NCBI RefSeq assembly: GCF_019431045.1
Contig: NZ_JAHXPT010000001.1
Span: 465,281-529,280, forward strand
Reading direction: 5' to 3'
From: Clostridium weizhouense
GTDB taxonomy: Bacteria; Bacillota; Clostridia; Clostridiales; Clostridiaceae
DNA: 64,000 nucleotides
Position numbers and translations under genes: made by a program. Each line of letters starts with the position of its first letter. Position 1 is the first letter of the stretch. The notes beneath the pieces were generated by a model. The model did not search any database and was not told the origin of the DNA. It worked only from the letters and a program-made list of their open reading frames with translations. Positions 38,903 to 47,533 of the stretch are shown here, piece by piece.

Positions 38903-40030
38903 ATGCGAATAGGAATAGATGGTAGAGCTGCAAAATGGTATAGAGGCACTGGAATAGGCACATATACGCATGAACTAATTAGAAGTCTAAATATTATTGA
39001 TGATAAAAATAACTATTTAATTTTTATGCCAAAATGTGATTCTTTAAATAATTTAAATTCTAATTTTTCTATAGAACCTGTTGAATCTAATGATTGTAAT
39101 AGTTTTTGGGATGATGTAAAAGTCCCTAACATTTTAAAAAATTCAGATATGGAACTTTATCATGTTCCACAAAATGGAGTAGGAATTTCTAAAAATATTA
39201 ATTGTAAAAAAATTATTACATTACATGATATAATTCCTTTAAGAATGCCTGAAACTGTTAGTGAAAGATATCTTAAAATTTTTAATGATGAATTACCAGA
39301 TATTTTAAATAATTGTGAAGGAATAATTACTGTATCGGAATTTTCTAAAAACGATATTGCAAAAGAATTTAACTTTCCAAAAGAAAATATATATGTTACT
39401 CACCTTGCAGCTGAAGAAATTTATAAGCCTCTAAGTAAATGTCAATGTAAAAAAATTATTACTGATAAATATGGTATAAAAGAAGATTTTATTCTTTATG
39501 TAGGAGGATTTAGTCCACGAAAAAATATTTTAGGATTAATTGACTCTTATTCAAAACTCCCTTACAGCACAAGAGAAAAATTCAAATTAGTTATTATAGG
39601 AAGAAAAGGTCCTTCTTACTCAAAATATAAAGAAAGATCTGAATCATTAGGAATTTCTTCTCAAGTAATATTTACTGATTTTGTTCCACTTGAAGACATG
39701 CCAATTTTTTATAATGCAACTGAAGTTTTAGTTTATCCATCCTTTTATGAAGGATTTGGATTACCTCCACTAGAAGCAATGGCATGTGGTACACCAGTGA
39801 TTGCTTCTAATGTAACTTCAATACCAGAAGTATGCTATGAATCTGCTTTATTAATAGATCCTAATGATATAGATGCTTTATCATATAATATTCAGAAAGT
39901 ACTAGATAATAGTTTATTAAAACTAACCTTAGTTAATAAAAGCTTAAATAGAAGTTCCAAATTTTCATGGACTAAAACAGCTCAGGATACCTTAAACGCT
40001 TATAATGATATATTAAAACTGAAAGACTAA
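38903..40030 (+). CDS. GT4 glycosyltransferase of the CotSA type, copy 1
   Basis: A 375-residue retaining GT-B glycosyltransferase. It opens MRIGIDGRAAKWYRGTGIGTYTHEL, and the donor site EGFGLPPLEAMACGTPVIAS carries the Ex7E pair near residues 280-290. In Bacillus, CotSA and CotS are encoded together and modify the spore coat; this gene stands back to back with a cotS relative. The sugar and acceptor are unknown. A shared terminator hairpin follows 20 bases after the stop. Confidence 0.88.
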   Translation: MRIGIDGRAAKWYRGTGIGTYTHELIRSLNIIDDKNNYLIFMPKCDSLNNLNSNFSIEPVESNDCNSFWDDVKVPNILKNSDMELYHVPQNGVGISKNINCKKIITLHDIIPLRMPETVSERYLKIFNDELPDILNNCEGIITVSEFSKNDIAKEFNFPKENIYVTHLAAEEIYKPLSKCQCKKIITDKYGIKEDFILYVGGFSPRKNILGLIDSYSKLPYSTREKFKLVIIGRKGPSYSKYKERSESLGISSQVIFTDFVPLEDMPIFYNATEVLVYPSFYEGFGLPPLEAMACGTPVIASNVTSIPEVCYESALLIDPNDIDALSYNIQKVLDNSLLKLTLVNKSLNRSSKFSWTKTAQDTLNAYNDILKLKD

Positions 40031-40049
40031 TTAAGTAAAAACTAAAAAA

Positions 40050-40097
40050 ATAAGATTGTCTCAAAAATTTTATAAATTAACTTGAGACAATCTTATT
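40050..40097 (+). terminator. Terminator of glycosyltransferase copy 1
   Basis: A 16-bp perfect stem AATAAGATTGTCTCAA (40050-40065) and TTGAGACAATCTTATT (40082-40097) with a T run after it. Confidence 0.85.
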
Positions 40098-40107
40098 TTT
40101 TATTACA

Positions 40108-40177
40108 CTATGTTTTAAGTGAATATTGATATTGTAGTATAAAGCTCATGGACAAGGGAATTTATTTTAAAACATAG
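40108..40177. repeat. 11-bp inverted repeat enclosing 48 bases
   Basis: CTATGTTTTAA (40108-40118) and TTAAAACATAG (40167-40177) are exact inverted copies. They lie in the convergent gap between the glycosyltransferase and the second cotS gene. This may be the cotS terminator with a long loop or a tiny terminal-repeat element. Confidence 0.45.
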
Positions 40178-40237
40178 CAATATTTTAAAGTACTTATTTC
40201 TATATAATTTTAAGATTATAGAAATTTAACAATCTTA

Positions 40238-41275
40238 TTAAATATTAATTAACTTTCCATATCTATCTAGAAATTCTTTTCTGAATTGGTCATTATTTAA
40301 TTTAGTTTTAAATCTATTTAAATAAACTTCATACTCCCATCTTTTTCTCTTATAATAATAATTTTTTGACATCGTATAAAAATCTTTAGGAAAAGATAAA
40401 AGTAAATATATTAACTCTTTTTCCTCTTTTTTTAATACACTTATTTCTTCATATGCCTCTATAGCTAATAACATTTTATCTATATCAAAAGCTGAATTTT
40501 TTATACATCTTAATATAAAATCTGATATATCTATTATCCTTAAATCTAGTGTTAAAAAATCAAAATCTATAATACTTACTTTATCTTTTTTTATTAAAAA
40601 ATTGTGATATGCTAAATCATTATGGCATATTGATACTGTATCACCAGAGTCCCTTAACTCATTATATTGACTATTTTTAAGTTTTTCTTGAACATTAACT
40701 ATCTCATTTAAATATCTATCTATATTTTCAAGAAATAAAATATCAAATTCATTCTTATATTTATATTTGCTTACAATATCTTTAAAGAAAATAAGCTCAT
40801 CATATGCTTTTTTAAATTTAATTTCTAATGATTCATCTAATAAATCTTTATTTATTTTATTTTTTAATTCTTCTCTCAATCCTTTAGAAGCCTTATGCAT
40901 TAATGCTACATTTTTTGCACATAATTTAATTTCTACTGGATTTGTAAAACACGCTTCTCTACCATCTAAAATATCCATAACTACATACACTTCATCATTC
41001 CATTTTTTATAATTCAAGCCATTACTAAACTTATTATAAGTTATCACATTATCATAATTATTCTTAATATATTCTAAGCATTCATTAATAAGCTTTAATC
41101 TTTCTTCATCATAATCTACTTTTTTTAATATCTTATTCCCATCATCTGTAGATATAACAAATACATTTCTTAAAGGAGTTATATCATTTATGTTAATTCC
41201 TAATTCATTAAAGAATTTCAAACTTAAATCATAATCACACAATGAATTTTTCTCAGCATATCTAATTCTATTCAT
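40238..41275 (-). CDS. CotS-family spore coat protein, copy 2
   Basis: A 345-residue CotS-like protein with the phosphotransferase motifs VSICHNDLAYHNFLI and VSIIDFDFLTLDLRIIDIS. Sequence similarity to copies at 37793 and 42057 is evident in shared blocks such as KNVALMHKASKG / LAHMHEASKG and the FDILFLENIDRY / FDILYLQSV segment. It is the last gene of a three-gene minus-strand run, 36 bases after the unknown protein gene at 41312. Confidence 0.85.
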   Translation of the reverse strand: MNRIRYAEKNSLCDYDLSLKFFNELGININDITPLRNVFVISTDDGNKILKKVDYDEERLKLINECLEYIKNNYDNVITYNKFSNGLNYKKWNDEVYVVMDILDGREACFTNPVEIKLCAKNVALMHKASKGLREELKNKINKDLLDESLEIKFKKAYDELIFFKDIVSKYKYKNEFDILFLENIDRYLNEIVNVQEKLKNSQYNELRDSGDTVSICHNDLAYHNFLIKKDKVSIIDFDFLTLDLRIIDISDFILRCIKNSAFDIDKMLLAIEAYEEISVLKKEEKELIYLLLSFPKDFYTMSKNYYYKRKRWEYEVYLNRFKTKLNNDQFRKEFLDRYGKLINI

Positions 41276-41311
41276 ATCTTTCCTCCTATTTAAAATAAAA
41301 ACTTTACCTGA

Positions 41312-42046
41312 TTAAATAAATTTTTTACTTTCATACTCCATACTATTTTTTAATTGTATTAACAACTCCTCTTCTGTTTTTGATTTTTTGTTTGTTCTAT
41401 ATCTTTCCCAAACTTTTAATGAATCTTTAGGATAACTATTTAATGCTCTTAAATAAAAAAAACTATCGTTTGATAAGTGAGATTCATATACAAAAACTTT
41501 TATTAACTCTTCCACATCTATTTTGCATTTTTTCCTTTGGAGTTTTTTAATGTATTTATAAAGATCCTCTTCAACTAAGTTATAAGACATATATTTTAGA
41601 TTAGCTATTTTAAAATTTGAATCAAATTTTAGATTTGCTTGATCTGCTCTTCCAATGCATATTTCTTCTCTATTCATACTTCTTTCTATAATTCCAAAAT
41701 AATTATGAGTATATATATACCCTATAACTTCTTCTGCTTGTTCTAATAATCTTTTTCCATCCGTAATTATTAATTTTTCAAAATCATTTTTTATTCCATT
41801 ATCAATTATTCTTTCATAATCTTTTTTTAACTTTTTTATTTGAACTTTATAATTCTCAATTTCTTTTCCTATAGTACTTTCTAACCTCGTTAGACATCCG
41901 CCTTGATACCCTAACAAGATTTTATGGAGATTAACCATTCTTATAACTTGAGCAATGGCTTCTTTACTTTCTATATTTTTATCATAAACAAAATATCTTT
42001 CTGTAATATCTATTCCTTTATTATTTAGATATTCCTTTATACTCAA
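41312..42046 (-). CDS. Unknown protein embedded in the cotS cluster
   Basis: I do not recognise this 244-residue protein. It is soluble and mostly helical, with a coiled-coil-like stretch (IENYKVQIKKLKKDYERIIDNGIKNDFEKLI) and no HxD or DFD motifs. A phrase such as LRALNSYPKDSLKVWERYRTN recalls the C-terminal FPQRYWRLANRYY helix of the CotS proteins, and GIKNDFEKL resembles their KNDFDILYL, so it may be a shortened, kinase-dead CotS relative. It lies 10 bases after the stop of the cotS copy at 42057, as part of the same operon. Confidence 0.75.
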   Translation of the reverse strand: MSIKEYLNNKGIDITERYFVYDKNIESKEAIAQVIRMVNLHKILLGYQGGCLTRLESTIGKEIENYKVQIKKLKKDYERIIDNGIKNDFEKLIITDGKRLLEQAEEVIGYIYTHNYFGIIERSMNREEICIGRADQANLKFDSNFKIANLKYMSYNLVEEDLYKYIKKLQRKKCKIDVEELIKVFVYESHLSNDSFFYLRALNSYPKDSLKVWERYRTNKKSKTEEELLIQLKNSMEYESKKFI

Positions 42047-42056
42047 CTCTTTAATC

Positions 42057-43082
42057 CTAATCTCCTCCTTTGAAATAACTATCTATAAATTCTTCTCTCT
42101 CATAACAATCTTCTAAATATTTACTCAATTTATTAATAAAAAATTCTTCTCCCCATGGTTGTTGCTCCCAATATACTTGAATTCCTAATTGCCAAAAAGT
42201 CTGTGGAAATCTAATAAATTCTCTGATTAATGGTATTTCTTCTTTATTTAGTTCAATTATTTTTTCATAATTGTCTAATATTATATTAGCTTTCTGTTCT
42301 TCCCATTTTCCATCTTTCATAACCCTTATAAGCAAAGATGATAAATCATGTAAATGTGAATCTAGTATACAATAATCGAAATCTATTATATTTATATCAT
42401 TATTCTCGCATATAAGAATATTGTGATGAGCATAATCATGATGACAAAATCCCCTTAAAAGCATTTCTTTTTCCATTATTTTTATATAATTACTATTCTT
42501 TAATCCCTCAATACTTTTCTTAGCTCTATCTATCTCCCTATTAATATTTTCTAAATATAATAAATCAAAATCAGATTTATATGCTTTTTGATTTATTCTA
42601 TTTCTAAAATCTAAAATTTCATTTAATCTTGTATTAAATACTTCCTGCCAAGAAAACCATCCTATTCTAGGCTGCATACCTTGTTTAATAGTAAAATTTT
42701 TACTACACTCATGTAATTCTGCAAGTTTCATAGAAATCTTTGCTAATTCCATTGGATTATCATAATTGCTTACCCTTGATGGTACCCACTTTGTTAAATA
42801 AGCATATTTACCATCTATATTTATATAATCCTTTCCATATTTGTTTTTTATAATTTTAGGTATATTTTTAAAATTATTGTTTTGTAAATGTTTCATTGCA
42901 GATAAAATAAAATAAAAATGAAAAAAGTTATACTTAATTATTTTTAAGCAATATCCCATATCTTCTGTTAAAATCTTATAGCTACCTTTAACCTTCTCAA
43001 TTTTATTTATATTCAATTCATATTGTTCTTTAATGCAGTTTTTTATTTGAAATGTATCATCATTACTTTTCATAAATTTCAC
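42057..43082 (-). CDS. CotS-family spore coat protein, copy 3
   Basis: A 341-residue CotS-like protein and first gene of the run 42057-41312-40238. Motifs FCHHDYAHHNILI and INIIDFDYCILDSHLHDLSSL are intact. The region FPQTFWQLGIQVYWEQQPWGEEFFINKL matches FPQRYWRLANRYYYNEVNWGQNTFTNKL of copy 1, showing common descent. It is divergent from the second glycosyltransferase at 43225, with 142 bases between them. Confidence 0.86.
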   Translation of the reverse strand: MKFMKSNDDTFQIKNCIKEQYELNINKIEKVKGSYKILTEDMGYCLKIIKYNFFHFYFILSAMKHLQNNNFKNIPKIIKNKYGKDYINIDGKYAYLTKWVPSRVSNYDNPMELAKISMKLAELHECSKNFTIKQGMQPRIGWFSWQEVFNTRLNEILDFRNRINQKAYKSDFDLLYLENINREIDRAKKSIEGLKNSNYIKIMEKEMLLRGFCHHDYAHHNILICENNDINIIDFDYCILDSHLHDLSSLLIRVMKDGKWEEQKANIILDNYEKIIELNKEEIPLIREFIRFPQTFWQLGIQVYWEQQPWGEEFFINKLSKYLEDCYEREEFIDSYFKGGD

Positions 43083-43224
43083 CTAAAAAATATTCTTCTT
43101 TTTATTGTATGTTATTAAATTATTTATTGTGATTTAGCAAATCCAAAAAATATCTAAACTTTATATTCACAAAATTTAGTTTTGATTAATATCTTAGTTA
43201 TATATGTATATTTAGAGGTGTTGT

Positions 43225-44349
43225 ATGAAAATTTCTATAGATGCTCGTAGTGCTACCTTACATGAAGGTACTGGTATAGGTACTTATACCAATAATCTTA
43301 TATCAGAAATTCTCTCTATAAACTCACAAGATAATTTCACATTATTTTGTTCAGGAAAATTTAATAAAGATTTTATTAAAAAAAATACTAATATTATATA
43401 CTCATCTGGTAGGCATTCTGGATTTTACGATAAATACTATATTCCACGAATGTTAAACGAAAAACATATTGATTTATACCATATCCCTCAAAATGGTATT
43501 GGATTAGAACCATCATCATCTTATAAAACAATAGTTACAATACATGATTTAATACCTTATATTATGCCTGAAACTGTAGGAAAGGGATATTTAGAACGTT
43601 TCTTAAGAGATATGCCAAATATCATTTATAATTCATCAGCTATATTAACTGTTTCTGAACATTCAAAAAAAGACATACTTAAGTTTTTCAACGGTTATCC
43701 TGAAGAAAAAATATTTGTTACTCCACTTGCAGCTAATTCTAATTTTAAGCTATTAAATAAAACTAGTTGCAATAATTATGTTAAGGATAACTTTAATGTT
43801 AATAATCCATTTATTTTATATATAGGTGGATTTAGTTCAAGAAAAAATGTCTTAGGTCTTATAAAAGCATTTAAAAATGCCTATAAAGATTTAGATAAAA
43901 CTTACAATCTAGTACTAGTGGGTACATTAAAAGATGAAGGTGAAGAGCTATATAATTTTGTAAAACAAAATAATTTAGATGATAAAGTTATTTTTACAGG
44001 CTATGTTAAAGATGATATTTTACCTATCCTTTATAATAGTTGTGAAGCATTTGTTTACCCATCTTTTTATGAAGGTTTTGGATTACCACCACTAGAAGCT
44101 ATGAGCTGTGGTGCACCGATAATATCATCTAACATATCATCAATACCAGAGGTTACATCAGATAATGCCCTATTAATTGATCCTTATAATGAAAAAGACT
44201 TAGAACTTGCATTGGTAAATCTTCTTAATAATGAAGATTTAAAACTTAATTTAAGCAAAAAAGGCTATAAAAGAAGCCTCCAATTTTCATGGAGGCAAAC
44301 AGCAAAAAATACCTTAAATGCATATAAACAAATAATATCTAATAATTAA
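43225..44349 (+). CDS. GT4 glycosyltransferase of the CotSA type, copy 2
   Basis: A 374-residue GT-B enzyme closely related to the one at 38903: MKISIDARSATLHEGTGIGTYTNNL against MRIGIDGRAAKWYRGTGIGTYTHEL, and the same YPSFYEGFGLPPLEAM donor loop. Acceptor-side segments differ, so specificity may differ. It has GAGGTG before the ATG. It ends only 18 bases from the convergent solute-binding protein gene, with no clear terminator in between. Confidence 0.88.
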   Translation: MKISIDARSATLHEGTGIGTYTNNLISEILSINSQDNFTLFCSGKFNKDFIKKNTNIIYSSGRHSGFYDKYYIPRMLNEKHIDLYHIPQNGIGLEPSSSYKTIVTIHDLIPYIMPETVGKGYLERFLRDMPNIIYNSSAILTVSEHSKKDILKFFNGYPEEKIFVTPLAANSNFKLLNKTSCNNYVKDNFNVNNPFILYIGGFSSRKNVLGLIKAFKNAYKDLDKTYNLVLVGTLKDEGEELYNFVKQNNLDDKVIFTGYVKDDILPILYNSCEAFVYPSFYEGFGLPPLEAMSCGAPIISSNISSIPEVTSDNALLIDPYNEKDLELALVNLLNNEDLKLNLSKKGYKRSLQFSWRQTAKNTLNAYKQIISNN

Positions 44350-44367
44350 ATACATTAATTTTAGCTA

Positions 44368-45522
44368 TTATCTTAGGTTATTTTCTTCAAGTACTTTTGT
44401 TTTTATATCAATATAATCATCATATTTTTTTATAACAGGAGCTCTCTCTTCTATGTTACTCATAATAATTAGAGGGCTCTTTCCATTAAAATTTTTAATA
44501 CTATCTTCAATTTCTATATTCTTATATGTATATAAATAACTTGAAAAAAATCTTCCTTCTTTAATATATTTAATAGTATATTTATTATTAGTAATGACAA
44601 ATGTTATAAATTTTTCTATTAATTTTTTATTATCATTATTTTGGTTTAATATTATAAGATTATCCCCTTCTGCACAAAAAAATCTATTAGTCCCAATATT
44701 CTTACTCGGAGTGTTAATTGCTACCCATTCGCATTTTTCGTCTAAGGCCATAAGTTCTCTCATTCCATTTATAGATGATATCCTTGCTAAAAATGGATTT
44801 CCATCTTGTAAATTTAATATATTATTATCTTTTAGTTCTTTTAACTTATCTTCAACTTCTTGTTGAATGTCATAAATGCTTTTATCCTTACTCAAAGATT
44901 GCATAACTAATAAACTTACTAAATCTTCATAATCCTGTCCTGTAGCATTTAATATCTTTAACTTACCATTACTTTTCTTATAAATATCAGTTCCAATATT
45001 TACAAAATCATTCCACGTACTAATATCATAATTATGATATCCATATTGACTTAATATATCTTCTCTTATATATAACACTAACGGTCTTGAATTTAGTGGT
45101 ATAGCTATTTTTTTATCATCCTTAATAACTTGTTCTAATCTATTTTTAGAAAAGTTTTTAGAATAAGTTTCTAAAACTTTATTCATATCATCATCTATAT
45201 TAATATCTTCTAATGATAATTTTTTCATATCTAATCTATTTAATTGTCCTATATTAAATAATTCATTCTCTTCTATTTGAGATTTCAAATTATCTACATA
45301 CTTATCGCTATTTATTTGTTTAATTTGAATATTTGTTTTTGGGTTATATTCCATAAATTTATCTGCACATTCTTTTAAATATTCATATAAATTTTCGTTT
45401 ACTGCTATTTCTATATTACCTTTAATTTTAGATTCTTTACTAGAATCTAATAAATCCATTCCTACTATGCAAAGTATTATTAAAATAAAAAATATGCTTA
45501 AATATTTCATCTTATTTCTCAT
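44368..45522 (-). CDS. Membrane-anchored extracellular solute-binding-like protein
   Basis: A 384-residue protein with a single N-terminal hydrophobic segment (about residues 6-25) and an extracellular family 1 solute-binding fold: NLYEYLKECADKFMEYNPKTNIQIKQINSDKY near the start and AIPLNSRPLVLYIREDILSQYG in the middle. The cysteine in ILCIVGMD is not in a canonical lipobox, so it is probably a transmembrane anchor. No ABC permease or ATPase lies nearby. It follows eutH by 43 bases and probably shares its transcript. Confidence 0.8.
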   Translation of the reverse strand: MRNKMKYLSIFFILIILCIVGMDLLDSSKESKIKGNIEIAVNENLYEYLKECADKFMEYNPKTNIQIKQINSDKYVDNLKSQIEENELFNIGQLNRLDMKKLSLEDINIDDDMNKVLETYSKNFSKNRLEQVIKDDKKIAIPLNSRPLVLYIREDILSQYGYHNYDISTWNDFVNIGTDIYKKSNGKLKILNATGQDYEDLVSLLVMQSLSKDKSIYDIQQEVEDKLKELKDNNILNLQDGNPFLARISSINGMRELMALDEKCEWVAINTPSKNIGTNRFFCAEGDNLIILNQNNDNKKLIEKFITFVITNNKYTIKYIKEGRFFSSYLYTYKNIEIEDSIKNFNGKSPLIIMSNIEERAPVIKKYDDYIDIKTKVLEENNLR

Positions 45523-45565
45523 GATTTACACCTCTATAAAAATACATATCTAAAAATATTTATAA

Positions 45566-46660
45566 TTATTTAGATATGGTAATCTCTTTTTTACTTTCAT
45601 ACTCTAAATAAATTATAGAAAAAATTATTGCTAATGTTCCACATATTAATTTAACTAATATATACGCTAATAACATATCCTGTGCCTGATTTGCAATGTA
45701 TCCCATTTGTCCACCAAATACATATGCACCACCAACAGAAAAAGCTGTACAAATAACTCTTCCTCTTTCATCTAATGAATCATATTCTGAATATATAACT
45801 ATTGCAGAAGCTAAACTACCTATAAATGCTGCAATAGAATTTATATTAACATTAAATATTTTACTCATATTATTTAAAGGCTTACTTAATGTATTTTTTA
45901 ATACTTCTAACATAACATATGCTCCGCCTAAAAATATTGCTATTTTGCCCACAATTTCTAAGACCTTATCTATTGGCATAACATTATCTAAAATACATAT
46001 TCCAGCTATAGAATTAACCCCTTGTATAATTAAACCTATAACACTTATAAACATTATAGCTTTTCCTATAAATTTAAATATTACTATTAATAATTTAGGT
46101 CTAAAAAGTATACCTAAAGTTAAAACAACTGCTAACAATATTATTGGTAAGAGATTATACGCTAATATATTAATAGGCACTTTAACTATAATTCCTCCTA
46201 TAAACAACCCTATTGGCATAGTTATAATACCACATAGTATTCCTTTAAATAACGTTTCAAACATTTCTTTTTTTATCAACCCTATTGCAAGTGGTAATGT
46301 AAAACTAATAGTACATCCCAAAATTGATGATATAAATATTCCTGTAAATTTAGCCATTTCATTAGATGTAGCTAATTTTTGAGATAAATTAAGTCCTCCC
46401 ATATCTATAGCTATTATACTTGCTGGAAATATTGATGCATCTAGTGAAAATTTTTGTGCTATAGGTACTAATGTTTTTGTTAAAATATCAGAAAAAAATG
46501 GTGTCATTGACAATATACCTATCATTGATAATGATAATGGTCCTATTGTTTTTATTCCATCCTCAAAAACTTTTCCAAGCTTAAACTTATTTCCCTCTAT
46601 ATAATCAATAGCTCCAATTAAAAAAAATAAAGCCACAATATATAACAATATATTTCTCAT
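45566..46660 (-). CDS. eutH: EutH-family ethanolamine permease
   Basis: A 364-residue membrane protein with about ten or eleven helices. Conserved features are SIIAIDMGGLNLSQKLA near residue 85 and AFSVGGAYVFGGQMGYIANQAQDML near the end, both characteristic of EutH. EutH carries ethanolamine, and sometimes helps intracellular growth, but no ethanolamine ammonia-lyase, microcompartment or eut regulator gene lies in this window. It is the first of a two-gene unit with the solute-binding-like gene. Confidence 0.88.
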   Translation of the reverse strand: MRNILLYIVALFFLIGAIDYIEGNKFKLGKVFEDGIKTIGPLSLSMIGILSMTPFFSDILTKTLVPIAQKFSLDASIFPASIIAIDMGGLNLSQKLATSNEMAKFTGIFISSILGCTISFTLPLAIGLIKKEMFETLFKGILCGIITMPIGLFIGGIIVKVPINILAYNLLPIILLAVVLTLGILFRPKLLIVIFKFIGKAIMFISVIGLIIQGVNSIAGICILDNVMPIDKVLEIVGKIAIFLGGAYVMLEVLKNTLSKPLNNMSKIFNVNINSIAAFIGSLASAIVIYSEYDSLDERGRVICTAFSVGGAYVFGGQMGYIANQAQDMLLAYILVKLICGTLAIIFSIIYLEYESKKEITISK

Positions 46661-46702
46661 ATCTCCTCCTGTTAATACCGTAAACTATTATTAAGTATAA
46701 CA

Positions 46703-46857
46703 GAACAAAAGTGGCTGCGCCACGTTTCAATTGACAATTGACAGCTGACAATACACAGTTGTGATTGAAAACTACAGGCTTTCTAAAAAATATATATTTT
46801 AGAAAGCCTAAGGTGAGTTCATCCTAAATTCTTAATCATAGATTGTCAATTCAAAAA
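46703..46857. repeat. MITE-like dispersed repeat, third copy
   Basis: Begins with GTGGCTGCGCCAC, a 5-bp hairpin shared with 7578-7590, then TTTCAATTGACAATTGACAG. A large central hairpin (CTTTCTAAAA around ATATAT to TTTTAGAAAG) follows, and it ends in ATTGTCAATTC, the inverse of the left GAATTGACAAT-like end. The part from 46757 matches 18488-18590. It has no coding content. Confidence 0.6.
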
Positions 46858-46907
46858 TATAATCTGATTTATTCAAAGATTATTTAGTAATATAACTAGT
46901 CTAAAGA

Positions 46908-46941
46908 ATAAAAAGCCTTCTTTGAATTAAGAAAGCTTTTA
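46908..46941 (-). terminator. Terminator of the orphan PTS EIIA gene
   Basis: AAAAGCCTTCTTT / AAGAAAGCTTTT pair with one bulge and a 5-base loop; T-rich sequence follows on the minus strand. It is 18 bases past the stop. Confidence 0.7.
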
Positions 46942-46958
46942 TTGATTTTATTTTCAAC

Positions 46959-47264
46959 TTATAATTCACCAATTCTCTCATATAATTCTATAAATTCTAC
47001 TGATAGATCCTTTAACATAGTAGTTGTCATCAAATGATCTTCTGCATGTACTAAAAGCAAAGAAAACTCTGATTTTTGCCCTGATGCTTCAGTCTGGATT
47101 AAGGTTGTTTGTGAATTATGGGCATATCCTAATTCTTTATCAGCTTTTTTAATCAAATTTTTTGCGGCTGTAATTTCTCCTTCTTTAGCTAATGAAATTG
47201 CTTCCATTGAATAACTTCTAGCTTCTCCACTATGCATAATTAAATTTAATATTACCTCTTCCAA
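46959..47264 (-). CDS. Orphan PTS lactose/cellobiose-family EIIA
   Basis: A 101-residue EIIA with the phosphorylated histidine at His73 in LLLVHAEDHLM. It resembles the EIIA at 33827 (LIMHSGEARSY against LIMHSGNARSY), but here there is no EIIB, EIIC or hydrolase gene beside it. The start is a TTG at 47264 behind AAAGGGTG. It may serve a permease encoded elsewhere or have a regulatory role. Confidence 0.88.
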   Translation of the reverse strand: MEEVILNLIMHSGEARSYSMEAISLAKEGEITAAKNLIKKADKELGYAHNSQTTLIQTEASGQKSEFSLLLVHAEDHLMTTTMLKDLSVEFIELYERIGEL

Positions 47265-47445
47265 ACCTAATCACCCTTTCTTAAGCCTATGTATATTGAA
47301 AATATACTTTATCATCGCACAAATTACTATAATTACATTTTACACCAAAATATGTTTAAAATTAAAGATTATATTTAATTTATTAATATATATACCAGTA
47401 TGTCCATCTATTTTATCTATTGTTTTATTTCATGCATTCAAAAAT

Positions 47446-47503
47446 AGAGATATAAATATAAACTTCTCTTAAATCAAAAGATTTTGTTTATATTCATATC
47501 CCT
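47446..47503 (-). terminator. Terminator of htrA
   Basis: AGAGATATAAATATAAAC (47446-47463) and GTTTATATTCATATCCCT (47486-47503) pair except for two mismatches, followed on the minus strand by ATTTTTG. It starts 30 bases past the stop. Confidence 0.65.
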
Positions 47504-47533
47504 ATAATATTTTATAATTTAGTATTCAATTAA

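Noticed and set aside
45696..46382. 228-codon open frame on the plus strand
   Set aside because: Shadow of EutH; the minus-strand frame has clear family motifs and a proper start, while this one has neither.
46735..46760. Short TTGACAAT tandem units as a CRISPR array
   Set aside because: The units are only 8 to 10 bases without spacers of constant length; they are part of the dispersed repeat.
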